From contig CAYLJO010000256.1 in assembly GCA_964383905.1 (NCBI GenBank), positions 1 through 8,501 on the forward strand: DNA of 8,501 nt, in the 5' to 3' direction. How positions within the stretch are numbered: position 1 is the stretch's first letter; every line of letters begins with the position of its first letter. This stretch comes from CAYLJO01 sp964383905 (GTDB taxonomy: Bacteria > Acidobacteriota > Blastocatellia > Pyrinomonadales > Pyrinomonadaceae). A program made the position numbers and the translations under genes. Below, one piece after another: positions 1 through 5,683 of the stretch. Below the pieces are notes generated by a model, which saw only the letters and a list, made by a program, of their open reading frames with translations, ran no database searches and was not told the origin of the DNA.

Positions 1-5
1 TCTAA

Positions 6-14
6 TGATATAAT
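6..14 (+). promoter_or_regulatory. Extended -10 promoter element upstream of the FHA-DUF4123 gene
   Basis: Positions 9-14 read TATAAT, a perfect sigma-70 -10 box, and positions 6-7 supply the TG of an extended -10 (TGaTATAAT). The matching -35 would lie before the window, so it cannot be checked. Transcription would begin near position 21, giving a leader of about 100 nt to the ATG at 122. The element could also be chance AT-rich sequence. Confidence 0.4.
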
Positions 15-121
15 CTCTCAAAGAGCTTATTTTGACGGAAGTTAAACCCTCGCGGGGCGTCAAGGTTACTGAATGCGCGACGGTTCAGCGAGAACTCGAA
101 GCATGGAAAAGCATCACATCA

Positions 122-1264
122 ATGCGACTCATTTTGGAAATAGTATCAGGCTCTCAAGCTGGTAAGAAGATCGTACTGGAAGCAGGTCGAGTGGCCCGCG
201 TGGGACGCACTGGAAAGGCTGACTTTGCGACACAAGACTCCTACATGTCTGGCGAGCACTTCGCTGTTGAGAACGACGGTCAGACAGTCCGCATTCGCGA
301 CCTGAACAGTCGCAATGGCACGTTGCTTAATGAGGAAAGAGTGGTCGAGGCGACGCTTCATGATAATGATCGGGTTTTTGCCGGTCAGACCAATTTCGTC
401 GTGAAGATCGAGGGCGCCGCGCCAGCAAATGTGCGGCCTCCGGCGGTCGAGTTACTTGAGACCATCCGACCGGGAACCTCCCGGCCGCTACCTCCAGAGC
501 CGGAGACCCCTACTAGTGGCCTGTCCGCCGCGCTTCCTGACCATCCCGCGCCACCTGACGTTGCGACAGCGCTTACGCGTGATCAGGTGAGTTCTGGCGA
601 AAGGGCAGAGCCATCCGAACCTCCAGCGCTCGAACATCGCCCCGCCGAACATCACAAAGAGGATCACTTTTCGGAAGATCCTTCGGCCACCCCAGCGCCG
701 GATAGTAGCATGCGGCAAGCGTTAGGATCCTATGCGGCGGCAACGCCGGAAGGTCGTTTGCTCAATATCTTGAGGACACAGCCCGAGCCGCTGTTTGCCC
801 TCGTTGACGCTGCAAATGAACCGCAGGTGATTGATCTTTTACGGAGCTCTCGGGAAGAGTATCAGTCGCTCTATAAAGAAGAGGCCGCCGCCTCGGTTAC
901 GCCATACCTGGTGCGGTTGCCTGCGCAATCACCTTTGCTGGAGAGGATGGTGCATGACGGCTGGGGGCATGATTGGGGAGTGTATCTGACTTGTCGTTGG
1001 CCGCTTAAAGCGATCCGCGATTACTTCCGACAGTCTTTGATGTTCAAAACTGAAGATGGACAGGAGTTCTTCTCCCGTTTTTATATCCCTAGCTTCTTTC
1101 GTGACTTCCTCATAGGGTGCACGCCCGCCGAAACTAAACTGTTTTTTGGTCCAATCAGTTCGTATCTGATGGAAGATAAAAATTCAGCGGTCCTGCTTCA
1201 TTTCACAAGAACTAGCAAGGGAGCCGAGCTCAAGAAGCGATTGCTGTTGCTCCCAGAGCCATAA
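122..1264 (+). CDS. FHA domain-DUF4123 fusion protein, putative T6SS effector adaptor
   Basis: The 380-residue protein has two recognisable ends. Residues 1-98 form a forkhead-associated (FHA) domain with its usual signature: G28-R29 after the second strand, S43-x-x-H46, and N65-G66 in the NSRNGT turn. This fold binds phosphothreonine peptides. Residues 100-210 are a Pro/Ala/Glu-rich linker. Residues 222-345 resemble DUF4123 (ALVDAANEP opening, WGVYLTCRWPL middle, FYIPSFFRDFL near the end). DUF4123 proteins (Tap/TEC) hold an effector and load it onto the VgrG spike of type VI secretion systems. The frame is open back to a TTG at 32, but ATG 122 is preferred because the FHA strand begins directly there (MRLILEIVSG). 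Upstream only a weak GGAAA is visible. The family assignment rests on pattern recognition; the phospho-dependent adaptor role is inferred, and no vgrG lies inside the window. Confidence 0.8.
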   Translation: MRLILEIVSGSQAGKKIVLEAGRVARVGRTGKADFATQDSYMSGEHFAVENDGQTVRIRDLNSRNGTLLNEERVVEATLHDNDRVFAGQTNFVVKIEGAAPANVRPPAVELLETIRPGTSRPLPPEPETPTSGLSAALPDHPAPPDVATALTRDQVSSGERAEPSEPPALEHRPAEHHKEDHFSEDPSATPAPDSSMRQALGSYAAATPEGRLLNILRTQPEPLFALVDAANEPQVIDLLRSSREEYQSLYKEEAAASVTPYLVRLPAQSPLLERMVHDGWGHDWGVYLTCRWPLKAIRDYFRQSLMFKTEDGQEFFSRFYIPSFFRDFLIGCTPAETKLFFGPISSYLMEDKNSAVLLHFTRTSKGAELKKRLLLLPEP

Positions 1265-1554
1265 CTCTAAAGCCCGGCGGTCGGCTGCTGCCTCGCGACG
1301 CACTCTGATCTCTTTGAATCCCCATCCATCTCTTCTCCCTTTCATCTCTCGCAAGCCGGCTTCGATTGCCCATCCTTCCGGCCTACAGTTGCCTCACCAC
1401 TCTGCTCGGCTCTGAGGTCGATCCGGTCGGCGGCGATCAACCAAGCCGCTTTGCGCCCTTCTCGCCCCCCATCAAGAATTGGCCGCGCTTGCACTTGATG
1501 CTTGGCTCCTGAGATTGTTCTGAACACTTCTTCGTGGGATCCGCCGGCGGGCGG

Positions 1555-1947
1555 TCAGGCCTCTGACGGGCCTCGCAAGGTTCTGCCAGGGGGCACGGTT
1601 CCTTCTACGGCACCGGCATCCTTGAGCAGCTTCGCGATCCGCGCATGGTTTCTCCTCCGGGCAAGCGTGAGGAGGTCTACCCCAATCCGATTTCTTACAT
1701 AGACATCCGCGTCCGAGAGTAATAGGGTCTGCACAATATCAGCGTGCCCCCCCAATACCGCGTATGTTAAAGCCGTATTACCAAAATTGTCTTCCTTATT
1801 CACATCAGTACCTTCACCTAGCAATCTGAGTAGATGTGACATGTCGCCTTTATTTGCCGCCATCATTAAGCTGGTGATGCCATGGCGTAGCTCGGTGATT
1901 CTGCCAGCCCGAAGAGCCTTCTGGTTAGCGTGTGGGGGGTGCGGCAT
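1555..1947 (-). CDS. Small ankyrin-repeat protein
   Basis: The 130-residue protein carries about three ankyrin repeats: residues 22-54 (GITSLMMAANKGD start), 55-87 (GNTALTYAVLGGHADIVQTLL, near consensus) and a degenerate third at 88-113. It has no signal peptide or membrane segment, so it is probably a cytosolic protein-binding scaffold. The ATG at 1947 is supported by an AAGGA Shine-Dalgarno (1955-1959) seven bases upstream. The frame stays open upstream to about 2112 but holds no ATG, GTG or TTG there. It is convergent with the FHA-DUF4123 gene. Ankyrin proteins are known as immunity proteins in some polymorphic-toxin loci, which would fit the neighbourhood, but no intact toxin gene is present. 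The partner is unknown. Confidence 0.65.
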   Translation of the reverse strand: MPHPPHANQKALRAGRITELRHGITSLMMAANKGDMSHLLRLLGEGTDVNKEDNFGNTALTYAVLGGHADIVQTLLLSDADVYVRNRIGVDLLTLARRRNHARIAKLLKDAGAVEGTVPPGRTLRGPSEA

Positions 1948-1954
1948 CTTTGCA

Positions 1955-1959
1955 TCCTT
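1955..1959 (-). promoter_or_regulatory. Shine-Dalgarno deciding the ankyrin gene start
   Basis: On the minus strand AAGGA stands seven bases before the ATG at 1947. It favours this start over any upstream extension of the same open frame, which offers only a CTG. Confidence 0.5.
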
Positions 1960-2220
1960 TACGCGATCGGTGACCGGCGCGAAACTACCATGTAGTAATT
2001 CACGTTTTGACCGATCCAGAAAATCTGCTTGTGTTTGTCTTAGCTGGGAATGGTGGGCCGCACTACCACGAAATTCCTGTGCCTTAACGCGCGAGGTGAT
2101 TGAAAAAGCAGACTAATTTTTATCTCAGATTTGGTGGCGAGTCAAACGTCAATCTAAGCGGTGAGGGGCTGTGGACGCCATTTTTACTAGGACCCGCCCG
2201 ATCAACGGCGCCGGCACAAC

Positions 2221-2409
2221 CATCCTGCTTCTTGGGACCGAACGCCCAGGAGGCGCTTCGGTCGACGGGGGGTCCGCCAAGTTGACCCCATCCTAGCTGA
2301 AAAACATGGCGGCAAGGCTGGACCCGAGAATCCGGCTGATACCTGCTGGCCGTGTAAACGTCACAAGGGCAGCGATCTCGGCTTCTTCGACGTTGTAAAC
2401 GTTGTGTAA
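2221..2409 (+). pseudogene. HNH endonuclease relic
   Basis: In the frame ending at TAA 2407-2409, residues encoded from 2278 read QVDPILAEKHGGKAGPENPA, followed by a TCWPCKRHKGSDLG stretch. This lines up with the core of a common bacterial HNH nuclease family, usually written (V/E)(D/E)HIIAxxHGGxxxxENLAxxCxxCNxxKGxDL. The first catalytic His of the HII motif is Pro here and the Asn of CN is Lys. The chain stops soon after, without the usual LFNPR-type tail. Upstream no matching CxYC segment could be found in frame, and there is no plausible start. It is therefore read as a decayed fragment; the left boundary is approximate. Confidence 0.55.
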
Positions 2410-2917
2410 CATGAACCAGTCATCAAGCGTTTATTACATACCGGAGGTCCATTGGGCGGTCGCCGAGTTGAGTGATGCGCAGAAGGTGATGATTCCTTCA
2501 TATATGAAGGAGCTGCTATGGATTTTCACCAATCCATGCTCATCCACATGTACACAGCATTATCCTATTTATTTCTCTACTTAGGGGTTCTGGCTTTTTC
2601 TGTGCTAGGGCACCTGAGTGTATCGACTTCATAAGGTCTGAGTGAGAAAAGGGCAGCCATTTCTGTGCTATGCTGCTCCGTTCATAACGCGAACCAGAGG
2701 GAGTAGCTGGTAAACAACCGTAGGTGAGGTGGTGAACGACAAAGAGGCGGCGACCCGATCGGTGAGGTCCAATTTGAGTTTGACCGTCACGGTCGCCTGT
2801 AGATCGGCAATAACACGCCCGAAGTGGCTGCAAGACAAGGAGGAAAAGCAGCCTTCGGCCACAAAGGACGGGCAATCCTCTACCGCCTGGAGTCGGCAGT
2901 CTCCTGCCCGAATTATT
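2410..2917. other. Gene-poor stretch between the HNH relic and the small hypothetical gene
   Basis: No convincing gene was found here. Open frames exist on both strands, but none shows a family signature together with a good ribosome binding site. Visible structure is limited to the perfect palindrome at 2494-2511 and an 11-base direct repeat (tttctgtgcta at 2597-2607 and 2660-2670). The plus-strand frame that continues into the 2918 gene is open from a GTG at 2729, so the boundary of that gene is uncertain. Confidence 0.4.
2494..2511. repeat. 18-bp perfect palindrome
   Basis: The sequence tccttcatatatgaagga equals its own reverse complement over all 18 bases. There is no loop and no T-tract, so it looks more like a dimeric-protein binding site than a rho-independent terminator. 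No promoter was recognised beside it, and its function is unknown. Confidence 0.5.
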
Positions 2918-3175
2918 ATGAGAAATAGTATCCAGGAAGAGTTGAAAGACGTGGCAAACAATGCGGCAAAAGAATTAAACGTCAACTGGTCCGTGAAAGA
3001 GGCAGACCGCGAAGGCGGCCCGGGCTCCGAACGCTGTTACGCCGTTTTCGATGCAGGCGATCTCGGACGCATCAGAATCCCATTTAACCGGCGGGCTAAT
3101 CGCAAGAACACTGTCGAGGAGATTAAGAAAGAGATGAAGAAGCATTTAAGAGGAAGGGCCGCATCGGGAACTTAA
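2918..3175 (+). CDS. Small soluble protein of unknown function
   Basis: I do not recognise the family. From the ATG at 2918 the product is 85 residues, charged and without a signal peptide or membrane segment. It has an amphipathic N-terminal helix (about 2-20), a strand-rich middle with ERCYAVFDAG and GRIRIPFNRRAN (about 42-63), and a Lys/Glu-rich C-terminal helix (about 66-80). This alternation of helix, strands and helix looks like a small real fold. There is no Shine-Dalgarno just before this ATG. The frame extends back to GTG 2729, giving 148 residues, but the added 63 residues look non-coding in composition. It stands alone on its strand, with no partner gene close by. Confidence 0.5.
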   Translation: MRNSIQEELKDVANNAAKELNVNWSVKEADREGGPGSERCYAVFDAGDLGRIRIPFNRRANRKNTVEEIKKEMKKHLRGRAASGT

Positions 3176-3364
3176 GAGCGGTGCATGAAAAATGTCAGGG
3201 CGATAGGGTCTGCGTTTAGCCGTGAATATGTTCTGTCGCTTGAACTGTCGTGGCCATGACTGGCCCTTTGTTGATCCGGGCGCCGCCCCCTGTCGCTGTT
3301 TAATCCCTCGATCGCCGAGCCCTGAGGGCTTAGACCGGAGACTGGTCGGCGCCGACAGTTGGCC

Positions 3365-3378
3365 GGCATTGCAATGCC
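3365..3378. repeat. 14-bp perfect palindrome in an intergenic region
   Basis: The sequence ggcattgcaatgcc is fully self-complementary. It lies between the small hypothetical gene and the end of the membrane-protein gene, in a stretch (3176-3438) where no gene was found. It is short enough to be chance. Confidence 0.3.
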
Positions 3379-3438
3379 CGCGTTGATGGCTACTTTCACG
3401 ATGTTAACCGGCAGCCACAGCGGGCCCCTGTGATGCGT

Positions 3439-4536
3439 TCACTTGGCGAGCGATCCTGGGTCAAGAATAAATCCAAATCTCTTGGTCATATAGACGCGCG
3501 GCGACGACTTGCTTAACCTCCATGCGCCAGCGTCAATCACAAAGTGCGCCAGTGGCGCCCCGAAAACCGCTCCGACGACGAAGTCAAGGGATTTGGTCAG
3601 GATCACATTATTCTTAATGAGTTCGACATCCTTTAAATCGGCCACCCGATAAAATAGGAGGCCAACCAGCAGGGTCAAGAGGATTAACTTGGCAGCGTTG
3701 CCGATCTTGGTTCGCCAACCGCTGGGCTCAGAGTTAACCGAGACAACGGTCATAAAAATAAAGTATTGGAGGCCGTGCGCGATGGCATAGCTGAAGAAGG
3801 TCACGTTGATGTTGCTGGACAGATAAATGGGAAAGAAGAAGAAGATCAAAGTGAAGAAGAAGAGTGTTTTGGTTAGCGATGCGCTTCTGATATGTCTCAC
3901 AAAGACATAGAGGCTAAAGATGAAGACTGCCAGAAAGCTGTAATACCCGACTTGATACAGATGGTTAAAAAAGCCGTGCAAATACGGTGGCGCGACACCC
4001 ATCCCTAATATTTTAAAGGTTCCGAGAATTCCACAAAGTGTCGCTAATGAAAGCACCAGCTTTTCCATTCGGCGAGGAGGTCTATTTTCCTGCGCGATCG
4101 AAGCCAAAGAATAAATACCCGTATTTTGACGCCCGTAATGATAGGCCTGCCAGGCCCAGAAAATGAGGAATAAATAGGCTTGAACCGTCGGGTTTGAAAA
4201 GGCGAAGAGCACCCCAGCAATAATGATAAGAATGATTGGGGAAAAAAGATATCGAACCTTATTTTCTCCTATCAGAGTGTAGAACTCTTTATCCGTATAA
4301 AAGAAGAGGGTCGCAGGGACGTGCGCGCCTCCGATAAATAAAAGGATGACCTTAATCTGTTCCAGGTTGAAAGTGGGACTCTCCATCTGGCCGATCGAGA
4401 TAAAAAAGGCCATCGGGATCCAGGTGCTTAATAGCAGTGAGAGCAAGAACACGCGCTTAATAACATCGCGACGGGGATCTATGGATCGAGCGCGCCCACC
4501 AGCACTTACGTTTTGGGCATTGAAAAAGTAGTGCAT
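3439..4536 (-). CDS. Polytopic membrane protein of unknown function
   Basis: From the ATG at 4536 the product is 365 residues with about eight to ten hydrophobic segments (near 28-48, 60-80, 97-115, 119-135, 158-178, 196-214, 222-240, 245-265, 280-297 and 313-332). Several histidines lie in or beside these segments: H72 (GGAHVPAT), H133 (QAYHYGRQNTG), H254 (AIAHGLQYF) and H331 (LAHFVIDAGAWRLS). Such spaced membrane histidines occur in metal-dependent membrane enzymes such as the Brp/Blh and desaturase families, but I cannot assign the protein to any of them. The frame is open to TTG 4725, adding 63 basic residues that look unlike the rest; ATG 4536 is preferred although its ribosome site is weak. 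Codons are AT-richer than in the operon at 5684-8501. A promoter lies upstream at 4769-4796. Confidence 0.75.
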   Translation of the reverse strand: MHYFFNAQNVSAGGRARSIDPRRDVIKRVFLLSLLLSTWIPMAFFISIGQMESPTFNLEQIKVILLFIGGAHVPATLFFYTDKEFYTLIGENKVRYLFSPIILIIIAGVLFAFSNPTVQAYLFLIFWAWQAYHYGRQNTGIYSLASIAQENRPPRRMEKLVLSLATLCGILGTFKILGMGVAPPYLHGFFNHLYQVGYYSFLAVFIFSLYVFVRHIRSASLTKTLFFFTLIFFFFPIYLSSNINVTFFSYAIAHGLQYFIFMTVVSVNSEPSGWRTKIGNAAKLILLTLLVGLLFYRVADLKDVELIKNNVILTKSLDFVVGAVFGAPLAHFVIDAGAWRLSKSSPRVYMTKRFGFILDPGSLAK

Positions 4537-4768
4537 CCGATTATTAGCCCCAAAGGCGATAGCGCCAGACGGCTTGAACGTGCGTTTAGTTTCTTGATTG
4601 CGTTGGTAGGCGTCGGCAACTTTAACGAAACCTCGCAGAATTCCCCTTTCTTCAGATCGGGGATGAATGCGTAAGCCTTTTAGGCGACGAATTTTAGCAC
4701 AGTTTTTCCCGTATCGAAACTTCAATTGTTCCCGCGATGGCGCTTCCTCTATGCCATTTATGCCTTAG

Positions 4769-4796
4769 ACTTTATGCCGCTGCCGGAGGTTGTCAA
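4769..4796 (-). promoter_or_regulatory. Putative sigma-70 promoter of the membrane-protein gene
   Basis: Read on the minus strand, TTGACA (4791-4796) is a perfect -35 box, followed after 16 bases by TAAAGT (4769-4774), four of six to the -10 consensus. Transcription would start near 4762, leaving a leader of about 225 nt to ATG 4536 or 37 nt to TTG 4725. The boxes separate this gene from the upstream lipoprotein gene on the same strand. Confidence 0.45.
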
Positions 4797-4971
4797 ATGA
4801 GGATTGCATCTTGAAGGTGAGAGTGCAAGTGACGATCAGCTTAGTGCTCACCGTCTGCCGAAGGTTCTTCACGTAAGCGCGCGCGCAAGGGACTACATGG
4901 AACGGAAATCGCTAATCCGCCCGGATGGTTTCTGAAGCGCTAGCAATCTGATAGTAATTGCAAGCTGGGAG

Positions 4972-5274
4972 CTAGGGCCTGTTGCCGTTCGTGCCGGCGC
5001 CACCGCCACCGCTTGAATTAGCATTTCCAGTGTTAGACGTGCTGTTGGTGACCGCGTTTGTGTTCTGTGAGCCAGTCATGGACGTATTGGCGCTCGTTGA
5101 ACCGGTCGTCGCGGTACCGGTCGAAGCCGAATTGCCACCCATGTTGCTCCCGGCGCTGTTCGCTGCAGAGTTTGAGTTATTTGTGCTACCTGTCTTCGGA
5201 TAGTCGCCGCTGTCGCAGCTCGTCACAAAAACGGCTGCCGATAGTAAGACTAGAAGAACTAACGTTCGTTGCAT
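4972..5274 (-). CDS. Small Asn/Ser/Thr/Gly-rich lipoprotein
   Basis: The 100-residue product begins with a lipoprotein signal peptide: MQR, a hydrophobic core (TLVLLVLLSAAVFV) and the lipobox VTSC, so C20 should be lipidated and become the mature N terminus. The residue after the cysteine is Asp; in enteric bacteria Asp at +2 keeps a lipoprotein in the inner membrane, though that rule need not hold here. The remaining 80 residues are low complexity, almost only Asn, Ser, Thr, Gly and Ala, ending in GGGGAGTNGNRP, with no folded domain visible. It is probably an extended envelope linker or surface-coat peptide. The start at 5274 is chosen because GGGAGG lies seven bases upstream; the ATG at 5289 overlaps that ribosome site and is rejected. 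The gene diverges from the reductase operon. Confidence 0.75.
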   Translation of the reverse strand: MQRTLVLLVLLSAAVFVTSCDSGDYPKTGSTNNSNSAANSAGSNMGGNSASTGTATTGSTSANTSMTGSQNTNAVTNSTSNTGNANSSGGGGAGTNGNRP

Positions 5275-5280
5275 TAAGCT

Positions 5281-5287
5281 TCCTCCC
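5281..5287 (-). promoter_or_regulatory. Shine-Dalgarno deciding the lipoprotein start
   Basis: The minus strand reads GGGAGGA with seven bases between GGAGG and the ATG at 5274, an ideal spacing. The in-frame ATG at 5289 would place this site inside the coding region, so the shorter start is preferred. Confidence 0.65.
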
Positions 5288-5289
5288 AT

Positions 5290-5683
5290 ACTTTTACCTC
5301 AAACATCGGAGAACATAGAGGGATTACGCAACCGACTGTACCAGATTATCCGATCACGGTTTGTACGCTGACCGACATAACCAAAAGTTATCGCGGAGTG
5401 CGCGGAAGAGGAGCCCGAGAGGAACTAATTAACGCCCCCTTGGATGATCTCTTTTTATCCGCACCCCCTGCGACGGCAACCCATTGTTCGACATCCACCC
5501 GATTATTCGCCACCAAACCCGATGTCCATCACCCATCCCCACTTATCTGCAGAACGCGCCTTGACACTTCCGCCGCTATAGTATACAGTCCCTCCATTAT
5601 ATTAACAGATCTTTACGCTGGTGGTACTGGTGATTTAGGTTCACACAAATCCACTTGATAAGCGTCCGAGGGCACTCGCGTTA
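5290..5683. other. Divergent intergenic region between lipoprotein and reductase genes
   Basis: No gene is supported in these 394 bases. An 86-codon plus-strand frame (5398-5658) is open, but its product looks random and it has no family signature. The region should hold the promoters of both flanking genes; only the plus-strand one at 5561-5589 is convincing. No riboswitch, terminator hairpin or repeat was recognised. Confidence 0.45.
5561..5589 (+). promoter_or_regulatory. Putative sigma-70 promoter of the reductase operon
   Basis: TTGACA at 5561-5566 is a perfect -35 box. A -10 can be placed at TACAGT (5584-5589, spacer 17) or TATACA (5582-5587, spacer 15). Transcription would start near 5596, about 90 nt before ATG 5684. 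The -10 region contains an imperfect dyad (ctatagtatacag) that could bind a regulator, but it matches no operator I know. Confidence 0.45.

Noticed and set aside
32..121. TTG start extending the FHA-DUF4123 protein by 30 residues
   Set aside because: There is no Shine-Dalgarno before the TTG, and the FHA fold begins exactly at ATG 122.
1342..1527. 61-codon minus-strand frame as a separate gene
   Set aside because: There is no recognisable family and no good ribosome site. It is simply the continuation of the ankyrin frame after its stop.
2402..2584. 60-codon plus-strand frame overlapping the palindrome
   Set aside because: It has no ribosome site and no recognisable domain, and it ends in Cys/Thr-rich sequence unlike a folded protein.
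2597..2670. Two copies of tttctgtgcta 63 bases apart
   Set aside because: Only 11 bases long with two copies and no regular spacing, so neither a CRISPR array nor a clear element end.
2540..2985. Two minus-strand frames opposite the start of the small hypothetical gene
   Set aside because: The translations look like shadows, with no signature or ribosome site, and they partly overlap a better plus-strand candidate.
3172..3399. 75-codon minus-strand frame between the small gene and the membrane protein
   Set aside because: The product is basic and unstructured with no family match; it is treated as intergenic.
3414..3440. Hairpin cacag-gggcccg-ctgtg after the membrane-protein stop as a terminator
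   Set aside because: The stem is only five pairs and no T-tract follows on the minus strand.
5398..5658. 86-codon plus-strand frame in the divergent intergenic region
   Set aside because: Random-looking composition, no ribosome site, and it overlaps the best promoter candidate.
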